DNA from: Cubamyces lactineus
Lineage: Eukaryota; Basidiomycota; Agaricomycetes; Polyporales; Polyporaceae
Direction: 5' to 3'
DNA length: 64,000 nt
NCBI GenBank assembly: GCA_022376465.1
Contig: JACDTU010000006.1
Location: 1,674,001-1,738,000, forward strand
In this document: piece by piece, positions 21,095 to 32,832 of the stretch
Numbering within the stretch: position 1 is the stretch's first letter
Layout: each line of letters opens with the position of its first letter
Position numbers and translations under genes: made by a program
Notes under the pieces: model-generated
What the model was told of the DNA's origin: nothing
Seen by the model: only the letters and a program-made list of their open reading frames with translations
Database searches by the model: none

Positions 21095-22518
21095 TCATTG
21101 GCCTTGGGCCTCCTCGGCCTGGGCCTGCTTCACCGCCGTGATCACTTTCGCATGGACGTCTTTGCCCGCAGCAACGACACCGTAGTTCTCGCCCAGCGTC
21201 CTCCCCAATCCGAAATCGAGAGGCTCGCCACGGCCATCCGTGATGACACCGCCGGCCTCCTCGACGAGCACCGCGCCAGATGCGTGATCCTACATGGAGC
21301 ATCAGCACGAATGATGGCATGTGACAGTGGTTCGTGAACGTACCCAGATCTTCTCTCGGTACCCAGTGCCCGTGGGCATGCGCAGGTACACGGCCCCGTC
21401 GCCGCGCGCCAACGAGCAATACTTGGCCTGGCTGTCCATCCTCGTTGGGGCGCGAGTCACGCCTAGAATCTTCGCTACCTTGTCGTTGAAGCTGAGCTTC
21501 GCATGGCCCTCCTCGACGCTCTCGAGGAAGTTGAGCGTCTCGGGTGTTGACGCCGGGATCGCGAGCCGTGTGCCAGGCAAGGCCCCGAATGGATCCGTGA
21601 GGGGAAGTTGGTACGCGCCCTGCCCGCGCACAGCAACAAACAGGCATCCCCTCGGGCCAGAGGGGTCTGAGGCGGAGACGGGGAGATTAGGGCAGCCCAT
21701 GACACCGAGCTCGACGCGCGCGTCGACGATGAGTGCGAGGCAGACGGCGTATTGGTCGCCCCGTAGGAAGCCCTTCGTGCCGTCGATGGGGTCCAGGGTC
21801 CAGAAGCCTGTAAACGAGATACTTGGGGGTCAGATAAGTGAACGACAATCCCCACGAGCGTCGACGCATCCTGGATGCTCCGAGATCCGACGGTGAAGTC
21901 CACTCAGTACCGTTCTGAACTGGCTGGATTATCACCGCCATCCTTCGTCCATGCCGATCGCAAAGGACATGCGCCGCGATATGTTCCTATGCTCGTGGTG
22001 TAGAGAAACAGAAAGAGACGTACGTCCTGTCCTGCCACCGCCGTAGTTACCGCGGTCGATTGCGTCGAGCAACTGTTCTGTGGTCTGCCCCTGGCTCGGG
22101 CCCAATCCCCACTCCTCCTTCTCGCCCGCGACGAGCGGGGCAGTCAAGGTCTCGTTTGCGAGCTGGATGATGCGCTCTCGAAGTATCTTGCCGGACTCTT
22201 CACGCAGATCGGCCGCATCTTCTTCGCCGACGATGGGGTCTTGAGGGAATGTGCGGCCGAGGATGGTGTTCACGACCGCTTGCGCCGAGTAGTCGCCCAC
22301 TGCACATCCATCATGCAGGTTAAGTTCCTTCCGGCCACCTTCGCGCATTAAGAGGCCAGAGAATGAAAGCACGCACCAGTAACGGGGCTCTTGTCTCCTT
22401 TCGTGAGCGTCTCCTGCTTGACGAGCTTGTTGAAAACGGACGCGGTGAGGACGCACGCGCGGCGCACGGCGGCGATGGCGATCTGCTTTTCAGCGGCGTA
22501 GGGTAGCGTAGACGACAT
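21095..22518 (-). CDS. MET22: 3'(2'),5'-bisphosphate nucleotidase
   Basis: Removes the 3' phosphate of PAP (3'-phosphoadenosine 5'-phosphate), the by-product of sulfate assimilation; the yeast enzyme Met22/Hal2 is inhibited by sodium and lithium. Exons 22377-22518, 22024-22299, 21344-21807 and 21095-21289 give 358 residues, close to the 357 of yeast Met22. Visible inositol-phosphatase-fold metal motifs: GEED at about 72-75, WTLDPIDGT at 142-150 and WDHASG...EEAGG starting at 294. The second intron (21808-22023, 216 bp) is unusually long for this locus; joining 22024 directly to 21807 restores the conserved GRFWTLDPIDGT run, so I left out a small intervening open segment at 21911-21957. Confidence 0.93.
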
Positions 22519-24954
22519 CTTTAGTCGAGTGAACGAGGCAGTTTACCGTCGTCGCGGCAGGCTTTAAGGCGTTGAGGAGCATCGTCGAGGAGCGAGTGAG
22601 GGTTTGGGCGTTGGGCAGCGCGCCACGCGACGCGGCGAGCTCCAACCAGAGCCGAGCGGTTTGCAACGCCGTTCCCGCCGACAGACACAGGATCGCTCAG
22701 CATTCCAAATAACACAGACAGGTCACGCATGGGCTGCAGCACGATGATCAATGTCGGTCGGAACGTCGTATGTCGACGAAACGCAATCCCAAGATTTCAG
22801 AGCAAGCAATATATCAGGCGCCCATTATTGACCCGGAAGCGCTGGTCTGGTCGGTGGTGTTGAATGTTGAATGAACATGAATCGATATATCACCGCTACG
22901 GTCTAACACAAGCCACAGGACACGCAGAAGTGATAAAAAGTGGATATGCGCTACCTCACAAGAGCTCACAAGTGCAATGAAGAGCACATAAACATGCAAA
23001 GGATGGAGCTCGGACTTAGTGCTCAATGGCACGAACTTGTCGTCCATTAATTCCTTGCTATTTGAACAGGACAATAGTCTACCAGAAGTTCACACCTACG
23101 GCACTCGGCCCAAAGAAGGCGCCCTGTCAGCGCTCGGACAAGTTGTACCAATGGCACGTCACTAGCGCTGTGTTTCAAGGTTGACCCAGCGAATGTTTGC
23201 CCTGTATTCCTCCAAGGATGGGGCGTCAAGGACGAACGTGAAGCATGTGCATAATGTCGAGAGAGAAGGATCAGCACTCTGCCATGCACAGAAGGGAAGA
23301 ATTTTCTTCCAATCATACACTTCGCGCCGATGAGAGGGGCCATTCCGAAGGTGACGATGGGTGGCCCCGTCCCATGTGTGAACGCTGTCAAGTGTCGATG
23401 TTCGGACGACGAACGTAGGCCTCAGCGCACCGGGAATGGTTAACGTGCGCTATATACGTGGATCAGATATTGTTCTCGTTGCTGAGCTCGCGGAGACCAC
23501 GTTGAAGAATCAGTAGGAAACATACCGTTTTGGGTGCGTGTGTGTTGGTGCCTCCGAAGTTCGAGCGAAACCAAACACTCGCGGTCGTTGAAGCCTATTT
23601 ACGCGGGGTTGGAACCTTCAGGGGAAGAGACGCTTCTTGGGCACCATTGCATAGAGAGACACTGAATGAATTAGATGTCGAGATCTGTGGCAGCTGTGGC
23701 GCGTACGGCCGTCTTTCCTCAAACACACCGTCGTCGTGTGGAGTTGGAGTTCAGCCTAGTATTCAGCTGATACACTCACCGTTCCAACAAACACGCCGTA
23801 CCTGTTTGAGGGAAAGCAGACGAACTGCTGCAGGTCGAGGGGAATGTCCTGACGGAGTCGCGATGATCAGGACAGCAGTATAGCCCAGTCAAAGTTACGT
23901 ACCTGAGTGTGCTAGTGTCGAGAGCTCACTGAGTTCCGGAACTCATTGCGAGGTTCAGTCGAGACCGACGATACTCGAACCTTCATATAAACAAGCATAG
24001 GTCGTCCGACAGTGAGGCGGTACGCGGAATTCACTGTCATGGCCGCGGAGCCACATGAGAAGAGGCATAGACGCAACACTGCAGCGGCTGTATTGTATCA
24101 TATGTCTCATATGTCAGTACCGTGGTGACCTACAACGGCGGGCCTCTTCAACCTCCAGCAACCTTCAGATTGGAACGAAGGGAAATGTGTTGGCACGGAC
24201 GAAACAGGTTGTGGGCTCGCCTGGAACAGCTACCGAAGCCGGCGGACCATTGACAGGCGTGATGCGTTGAGTGAGCCCACAAACATCAACACGCCGCGTA
24301 CACAACTTTGACCCCCGACGCGTCCCCAATCTCATCTTCACAGTCCGGTCGCAGTGAGCTGGCGTAGCGTTGAATGCATCCTGGGATTGGGTGGGAGTGC
24401 GCGAATGATGGGGGCGTGCAGATTGTCGCAGTCGCGCGTGCGTTCGCTTGACACATCTATCACACCGCTTGACATTGCATGCTTCGGACAGCGACTTCAG
24501 GTTGACACTCGGGCGGTTTCCCAGGCGTTGCGTTTGGTCCGAAGTATGGATGGCAAGCAAATGCATTTTGCGGAACGAAACGCGGTGAGTCTGCAGCAGG
24601 GCACATGGCGGTTGAGAGGAGGAAGGGGTGATTGGTTTATCGCGAGGCGCACGTTGCGACGAGGCACGAGCAAACTCGATGCCGGCGGGCGGACTTTAGT
24701 TTATCCAACAGCAGCTATACAAGTCCCTCGGCATGTCTTGACCTTTCCCTCGATCTGTACGTGTATCTCGTCGCAGCTCCTCGCCCGGCCTTCTTTTCTC
24801 CTGCAAAGCTTAACCCTGCGCTGGTCCCTGCAGGTATAAGTACGACCGCTATCCCCGCCATAACTCCTGGCGCGAGCCTATGTCTCCTCACGTCCTCGCT
24901 CCCTCACGTACCTGAGCCCTGGTGCTCGTACAAACCCCTCCTGGCAGCGTTGAC
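22519..24954. other. Gene-poor 2.4 kb
   Basis: Contains the 5' flanks of the divergent nucleotidase (minus) and DUF6534 (plus) genes. Open frames up to about 160 codons show no recognisable motif and no supporting splice structure. Confidence 0.45.
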
Positions 24955-27352
24955 ATGGCCGCGCGACTGCAGATACCACCGGGAACCGTTCGTCTGGACG
25001 ACACGCTCGGTGCGGCGTTCCTTGGACACACTGTGACTACTCTGTATGTCGTCAATGCTCTGGTCTCGCGTGCGACGTCGCTTATCTGGTCAGGCTGTAC
25101 GGAATCACGACCCTGCAGGCGTTCATATACTATAGAAGGAACCAAAAGGATGGGATCAAACTGAAGCTTTCGGTAAGCGTTCCGCGCGATGTTGTCGTTG
25201 GTGTTGATTCGAGGCCGTATGAACCGGGACTTAGGTATTCGTGCTATGGTGAGTGCACCGCTTATCGCCCGCTCGCTCGTAGGAGAGTTCCGGGATATGC
25301 CTGCTACAGTCCTGTATGGACGAACGTGAGCGCGACCGGGCGACTTCTTCGCACATCTCCACAGTGGGCGCAACAGGGGTTGGCCTGTCGCTCAATGGCG
25401 CTAAACGGTTCCGTGCGCAGGATCCTCGATAGTGTGCATGCAGGCCTCATCACCGGAGCGATCTACTGGTATTGTATCACGAGCTTCACGAACCTCCTCG
25501 CGATACAACAACCAATATGGTGCGTCCGCATGGACGAGAGCTTACCGACCAGAACTCAACATGCAATTTTGAACTTTGACAGGCCTATTCCTGTACGTCT
25601 TCTCCCCGCCCGTCAAGGCGGGAGGCATTGCTGACCCGAATTCTCTTCGCGACCTCTCTAGACCATGATTATCATCTCGGTAAGCGCTTCTCCACGCGCT
25701 CCTCGACCTTCTGCTCACTCGCACCTGCGCAGAACCTGAGTAATTCTATTGTGCGCTGGTGAGCGTCTGAAGCGTACCAATGCACCGTACTTCTCGGTCT
25801 GACAGCCCGCGATGCTTCCTCTGCTCGTACTAGTATCTTCGGGTACCGCCTTTGGAAATGTAAGTGATTATCATTGTTCGCGGGGGCCTCGCTGTACTCA
25901 GCGAGCGCTCCTATACAGTGAGCGACCACAGTCCCATATTGCCCTCGATCATCGTACGTCCCAATATTTAGCCAATCGTCCGGATGAAGCGGCGCTGATT
26001 CCGCGGGGTAAGGCGGTACTATCTGTCCTGATATTTGGTACGTCGTGTGCATCTGACATTCCTGAAAACTTTTGCTAACCACATCCACAGTCGATGCTGT
26101 CTGTACGTAGTCATGGAAAGTGCACGTCTTCCTCTTCTCTGACCACACAGGGATCGTTAGACTTTGCGATCCAACTGTAAGGAATGCCGCTTTCTGAGTA
26201 GTGTTGTAGTACTGACGACAGCTTTCGCAGCTATTCGATACCGTCGTATACTGGCATCAGCAAGTTTTCTGTGCGTCCTCACGTAGCGACGAATCCAATT
26301 TTCCGCTCTGACGGGCGTACCGCTTGCAGTGGAGTCTATACGTCGGCCTATCCGTAGAAAGCGCGGTCGACCTCACCGTCGCATTGGCTCAGTGTCTTCT
26401 TCTACGTAGGTTCGAGACGGGGATTCAAAGGTACGTGCTGTGCCAGACGCTGAGGTAAGTTCCGAGTGGCGAGCAGCTTATCCCCGCATGCTGCGGTCTC
26501 GGCAGAACGGACTCGGTAATCCGAGTGCTCATTGCCTACAGCATCAACACGGGGCTTCTCACTAGGTACGTGTCCGACGTCGAAGGGCGCAGATACGACG
26601 GGGACAGTGGCTCATCTATTTGACGCCCACAGCCTGTGCGCGATTGGTGCCTTGGTCTCGGTACGTGCACAGTCGGCCTATGCTTCGCCTCCGTACAGCG
26701 TGTTCATCTGCTCTTCGCGCACATCCGCATGGACGCCCACCCTGTCCTGACGAAACTGCAGTACGCCGCTGCGCCGACAAAGTTCATCTACTTCGCGTTC
26801 TACTTCGTTCTCAGCAAGCGTACGTCACTCCCCCGCTCACAATCCTCGCATTCCCTCTCGGTCTGACCCCTATCCCCGCCCTGCGTACATTGGCATGCGC
26901 GCTCGCGGCGAAGCAGTGTACGTCAACTCTCTCCTCGCGACGCTGAACGCGCGCGGGTCCCTCCTTGGGGGCGCGCGACGAGGTGCGCGCCCGCGCAGCC
27001 GCGTGCAGAGCAAGATCGCCTTCCGTACACCCACGCTGTCGACAGACCCGAGCGGCTCCTCTGCCGTGGAGGCGGGGACGAACATTGAGGTAAGTCCTCC
27101 TTCCCTTTCCGTCTCTCCCTACCCCGCAATCCAGTACACGCTCTATGGCATGCCGGCACTAGGCTGGCGCTGGGGTGGGTAGTTGGTGCGGGGGTAGCGG
27201 GGAGAGCTTGGCGCCGGTGTGGTGCGGTACGGAAGGCTAATGGACGGACGTTCTGTTGCGAATAGTTCACGACGGTCATCTCGGGCGGGGAGATATCGAC
27301 GGACGAGATCGTGGAGAGCGTCAAGGACAAACGGATCGAGACGTTCCCATAA
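24955..27352 (+). CDS. DUF6534 multi-pass membrane protein
   Basis: Orphan agaricomycete membrane protein of the DUF6534 type. It starts with MAARLQIPPGTVRLDDTLGAAFLGH, the conserved LDDTLGAAFLG opening of the family; further recognisable pieces are LYGITTLQAFIYYRR, WILDSVHAGLITGAIYWYC, ITSFTNLLAIQQPIW, SNSIVRW, VDLTVALAQCLLL, SINTGLLT, KFIYFAFYFVLSK and NSLLATLNARGSL. The last exon ends ISTDEIVESVKDKRIETFP at 27350-27352. Early exons: 24955-25043, 25094-25172, a 14-nt exon 25235-25248 and 25421 onward. At least ten introns are needed; I could not settle every junction between 25.5 and 26.8 kb, where some consensus residues look weak. A damaged splice site or frameshift there cannot be excluded. 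Likely at the plasma membrane or in internal membranes; ligand unknown. Confidence 0.75.
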
Positions 27353-30334
27353 CGCATGTGAGGTCGCCCGCGCGGGTGCCAGGCTGTCTTTCGCGCGCTA
27401 TCTGTGGGCCGAGGGCCATGCGTGCATTCCTCACGTTGCACGTTTCATTGTCAGTTTGGAGAGGATCAGGATACAGGACTGGGGTGGTCGGATGGTTGGA
27501 CATGGTTTATATTGTACATACGTACCTCTCTAGGTTCTCTTGCGCGTTAATGCTACACCCCACCGCTGGTGTATACTACACAACCTTCATGTATTTTACC
27601 GCACGTTTACTCACTCAATCCTTCACTGTCCCTCTAGCGTTGCCACACTAGTGTAAGAGATTTCGCCCCGCTACTCGTGGATCGTGGAGTCACACACAGA
27701 GATTAAATAAGAGAATGGCTTTGTTATTGCCGCTATAAAAGGCAGATACTGGATAGTATCAACATCGATGCACAGGACCCTGGCCCATGATTGTCCAACG
27801 TCCGGATGAGTTGCTCGGCGCACTGCGAGATGATCCTCTCCGCCTCCGCCCCGAAATCCACTGAACCTCCCCAAAGCTGCGCCGGACCTGCACTGGGTTC
27901 TCACTACTCCCCCATGGGCGATAACGCGGACCTGACGAAGGGTTCGCTCGAAGACTGCGGCGTACGCGTTTCCGATGAAGAGGAGTTCACATGGTCGTCT
28001 TTCCAGTCTAGGCGTACCCAAGGGACCTCGTCCTGTAGAGAGAATGAAGACGGTGCAAATGTCGCAGAGAAGCATGGCGTGGCAGGTCAGTTCATGCCAC
28101 AAGTGCCTCAGAAGATACACATGGACGTACCACCAAAAGCGCCCCATGTACGGTACGCAGCCAGTTCGCGCGGCCTTTCCGAGTCTTGCCCACGGGGGAC
28201 TTGTGAGCTACCCGACAGGCGCTAGGGGGGTCGTTACTGCTTGGTAAGGTACCCGGCTCCTGGAGGGTCGCTTGCTGGTGCACGAGGGTCTGCACACAGC
28301 TCACTCGATCTGCCCTCTGATACTTGGCCATAGACCACAAGCTGCCTTGGAGGTGGTGGGACTCGCGCCCGTGTGACTGAGGACTGAGGGAAGGGCCTCT
28401 CACGTCCGACACGCATGGGTGTCTAACCGCGTTGACTTGTGCGCTGTACCGATGGGTAGATAGCGATATGTAAGCTGCAGTTGTGAGTCCGAGTAGCGAG
28501 TGGCCCGCTTGAGAGGAGACGAGCTGGGAGGTCAACGAAGATGAGAGGGGGACGCGTGCCGTGGGTGGAGGTGGCTATGGCGAAGCGCGCTGAGTACGGT
28601 TCCGCCTATTTCAGGTCGACGAAGTGTTAGGTTTGCTTACGGGACGGCGGGTGAACGTTCGGGATCCCGAGAGGAGCATGCAGAGACAAACGCTGCAAAA
28701 GGTGGATCAGTACACCGATGAGAATTGGCGTGTAGAAGCCGTACACTCACACCGCGGCGATCTTGTGTGGGCGGTCGCACCACAACGGACGTCTCTGGGC
28801 CTGGGCCTGGTGGATCGATGACCCTACTGAGCGGAGAGGCTTGCCGCTCCTTGCGGGAAGCGGCTCGCCCCTCGCTCAGAGGTGCCTAGTATGTCGCAGA
28901 AGCGGGATCGAGCGAAGCCCGGAGGCTCACGTTGGACGTTTTCGTCGCGATCCGGCTTGCTGTACGCACGGACTTGAGTGGTTTGTCTATCAGAAGATGG
29001 GGAGAGAGATTGTAGCGCCAGTGTTGAAAGAAAGATGCGGGGTTGAGTGAGTGAGGCTGGTTTTCTGGGAGAGAGTACACTGAGTGGGATGAGTCTGAAG
29101 AGGTACGTCCGTCCTCGCTCGTTTTATACCCTCCGTGCCCTGTATCTCATACATATATGGGCATGTTTGTGCACATATCCATTGTACTTTGACCCCTTGT
29201 TCTTTGCATGGCGTTGTCACCGGCTCGGGCTCGATGAACATGCAAAGTACAAGCAGATGCCTCGTGCCAAGACCTGTGAGCGCTTCGCATGTGCCACTCC
29301 GAGACCTAGCGTTGATGTCGGCGAGGAACCTGTTTCCACTTCCACTTAGATCACAAAGGAAAGGCTTAGGACATATGGAGAGACTCGGAGAGAGAGGTAC
29401 AGGTACTCGCAGAAAGCAGCCTAGTCGGAAAGTGTACTTGATGTTGCGGATATCCGTCTCCTCGGGTGCTTTGGCGTAGATGGCTCACAGAACGAACTTG
29501 ACTAGGTCGCCGCAGGGACGAAATAGAGACAGGTCAGTCGCAGTTACCTGCATCTTCGACTGACTACAACGAAATCAATAAAGGTATAGTGCTGACAAAT
29601 TCATGTGGTATCGTCGATGTTCCAGGTTTCGGCATACCTACGCCATCAGGTATGAGTGGGCAAGTACAATGGCGCTCGGTCGTTCGACACCACTGCGACG
29701 AGCGTGTGTGGAACGCGACCCGGACGTACCGTGGTGACATTCATTAGGAACACTATCCTCCTGCATCAACACCTTTGAGCATGGGAGGTTGGGGGTCAGG
29801 TACGGTGTTCTGCAAGAGCCTCTCCTGCTCTCCGTCATTTGCTTCTTCTCCTGAGGAGCTTGCGCATGAACATAGCCGCTCCAGACATACATGTCCTGTT
29901 TCAGCAATCGCAGGGAATACACAGCAGCTCCCGATGTAAGAAATGGTGAGCCTCGTTGAGTCGCGAGATGGACTCACGGACGGTCCAAAAGTCATTGCAT
30001 ATTCCCGAAAAGATATCGAGACAACACCAGACAGACGCGGTAACGCATGTTGCACATATCTCATCGCACATATCGTACTGTTGACTTGAGTATCACAGGA
30101 AGAGTAGGACAGTAGGACACTGTGAGTACTGAATATCCACTCCAGCGTTGGAGTGGAGGAACTGGCAGAACGGAAACATACTCACAAGGTTGACTGCCCT
30201 AAGCGCTTAGATCCTCGTGCACGATCGAGACGATATGGGCGCTAATATCCTAAAGCACGTTTTTCAGTTTCTGCGCTGCACTCCCTCCATCTCGAATATT
30301 ATCTGCTTTCTACCGCACCACAATTACCCATATC
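27353..30334. other. Gene-poor 3 kb, possible minus-strand exons
   Basis: No recognised gene. On the minus strand between about 27,740 and 28,150 there are exon-like segments with intron-like borders, including a hydrophobic segment (HLWHELTCHAMLLCDICTVF), followed by a Ser-rich stretch. I cannot connect them into one frame, so they may be part of an unrecognised or decayed membrane-protein gene. Confidence 0.35.
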
Positions 30335-32479
30335 ATGGCCAGGAACAGTGCGTATGAAACCGGTGTATGTTTGTATATGCTCATATCTAGGTAGAGCATC
30401 GCAAGCTCGACGTTCCGACAAAGTCCAGTACGTCTGTGGCGAGCCCTCGGAGATTACCTTGAATTGATCGTCTCCCGCCAGAATTGAAGAAAGATCCTGG
30501 AGTACCCAAGCTACCGAGTCTCAAAGTTCGGAATGCTGGAAAGCATGCACACCCGGTGAGTACTTGAGATTGCCACTGTGTGGCGCTAGTGGCTCACTGT
30601 ATGCGCATTGCAGCCTCCCCGCCTTGACCCCGACGCGCAGATGGCGTCGGAACCTACGTTATCCTCCCTTGCGGCACTAGCAGAATCTTCTGCAGCAATT
30701 GACGATGAAGCATTCTCTGCCGACCCCTCATCCTCGAAAGGCGCGCCAAAAACAAAGGAGCAGCTCCGACGGCACTATATCCGTGCCTTGCACAAAGTCA
30801 TCGACGAGAGCGACATCGTAATCCTAGTCCTCGACGCTCGCGATCCAGAAGGTTGCAGGAGTAGGCTGGTGGAGGAGGAAGTGCGGAGAAGAGAAAGTGA
30901 GGGCAAGAAGCTGGTCTTCGTGCTCAACAAAATCGGTGCGTACGGCTTGTTCTCTCAGGGGCATTCACGCCTCCGGCGGCATGAAGCTCATCGCCCTGTG
31001 TAGACCTCGTCCCGCGCGACAACGCCCAAGCGTGGCTCCGTTATCTTCGCCATACTACACCCACACTTCCCTTCAAGTCCGCGAGTGCAAATCAGAGGTC
31101 GAACCTCTCCTCGTCCACGGCACCCGCACTCCTACGACTGCTGAAGGCATACAAGCCAAGCGCTCAGAGCATCACAGTTGGCGTAGTCGGGTACCCAAAC
31201 GTCGGAAAGAGTAGTCTCATCAACTCCCTCAAACGTTCGAAGGTACGTGCCTAAGGGTCGCCTTATTGCAAGAGAGGCGCTCATACCTATTGAATCTACA
31301 GGCTTGCGCAGTTGCTGCACAACCTGGACATACGAAAGAGCTGCAGACAGTACAGCTCGAACGTGGCCTTCGCGTGATTGATTCTCCCGGTGTCGTGTTT
31401 GACGATGATGACTTTGATGACGGCAAGGGCAGCCGTAAGAGCAACGTGCTCCTGCGCAATGTCATCAAAGTCGAGGATATCGACGATCCTGTGAAGATTG
31501 GTATGGCTTGTTTGGTTCTGATACTCACGAATGCGCGCTTATAATCTGCAGTGGAGGAGATTCTAGGACGGACCGACCCCGCTGTCGTGAAGAAGCTCTA
31601 TAATGTCGAGGATTACACCTCCCCACTGGAGTTCTTGACCATGGTCGCGCTCACAACGGGCCGATTGCTCAAGGTATGTTGTATATCCCTGTTGCGTACG
31701 CAGCGACACCAATCTGACTAGCTACTTCGACAATCAGGGCGGCACCCCCGACATCCTCGCAGCCGCGCGTCAAGTTCTCACAGACTGGAACCACCAGAAG
31801 ATACCCTACTTCTCCGTACCGCCTACCGTCCACCCTTCACTCGTCCCGTCTACCGTACCTGGCAGCAGCAACCAGATTGCGCCTGGTGCCGAGAACGTCG
31901 GCCAGGCGCAGATCGTGTCCGAGTTCGCGAAGCCGTTCACGCTGGACGGTCTTTTCGGCGCCGCGGATGCAGGAGCCTTCGGCGGTGACGCTCCTGCGGA
32001 TGCCGAGATGGCGATTGAGGCTGATGGCGAGGACGCGGTCGAGTCTATGGATGAGGACGGGTAGGTCAATAGTTTCTCATACCCGCAACTAAGTGCCCAT
32101 ACTGACTATGAGAATAAAAAGGAAGCAGATGGAATCCGACGACCTCGCCCCTCACATCCCGCGCAAACGCTCCCGTTCTCCCTCACCCTCTATGAGCACC
32201 ATCACTGCAACCACCCGCGCCTCAGCGACGGTCAGCGACGTAGACGCGCGCCCCCCTGCGCCCAAGCGGCTTAGGAAGTCGCATGACGTGCCGGACTACC
32301 ACGCCCCAGTGGATGAGCATGCGCGGCGGGCGATGGCGAGCTCGAATCCACTGAGTCGGCGTGTGTTGAAGCGCGAGGCGAAGAAGGCGCGGCGGGCGGC
32401 GAACCGCGCGCTTGGGCCGCGTTCGGGTGGGATGGAGATTGATGATGTTGGGCTAGGGGGAACGTTTATGGGTCCTTAG
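30335..32479 (+). CDS. NUG1: Nucleolar GTPase NUG1 (nucleostemin family)
   Basis: Circularly permuted GTPase needed for maturation and export of the 60S ribosomal subunit, acting in the nucleolus and nucleoplasm. Nine exons: 30335-30347, 30395-30427, 30482-30555, 30614-30935, 31004-31242, 31302-31500, 31552-31673, 31738-32060 and 32122-32479, totalling 1,683 nt (560 residues). Motifs come in permuted order: G4 NKID at about 145-148, then G1 GYPNVGKSS near 210, then G3 DSPG near 254. The N-terminus is Lys/Arg-rich (MARNKHRKLDV...KLKKDPGVP) as in NUG1 and GNL3; the C-terminus is acidic, then ends in a basic region. The acceptor at 30394 was preferred over 30390 because only it keeps the frame and gives the usual basic leader. 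Confidence 0.93.
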
Positions 32480-32832
32480 TGTGTCTCTACTCATCGTCGC
32501 AGGTTTAGGGTTTCGACGTGCAGACTATTGTACGATATGCGTTTTGCGTGGGCTTCGTCGTTGTTGTTGCGATCCCACATTGGGACGTAAGGCCTTCCGT
32601 GTTTTATGGCATTCCCTGACATTCCGATTTTGAAGCTTGAGGAACCAACTGAGAGAGCTAGCTCTCCATGCGGAATTGAACACCGTACTAGACAGACGAG
32701 CTACAAGAACACAGGTCAATTCGATACTATCCCAGTACAAGCACATCTGACATGACACGATAAATAGGTACAACTCGGATTCCACAGCCGAGCGCTGGCA
32801 GCGGGCTTATAAGTACTTGCAGGCTGCTTGGC

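Noticed and set aside
30391..30394. Earlier acceptor for NUG1 exon 2
   Set aside because: Using the AG before 30391 puts the next exon out of frame and meets a stop; the AG at 30393-30394 gives a basic NUG1-like leader and an in-frame total.
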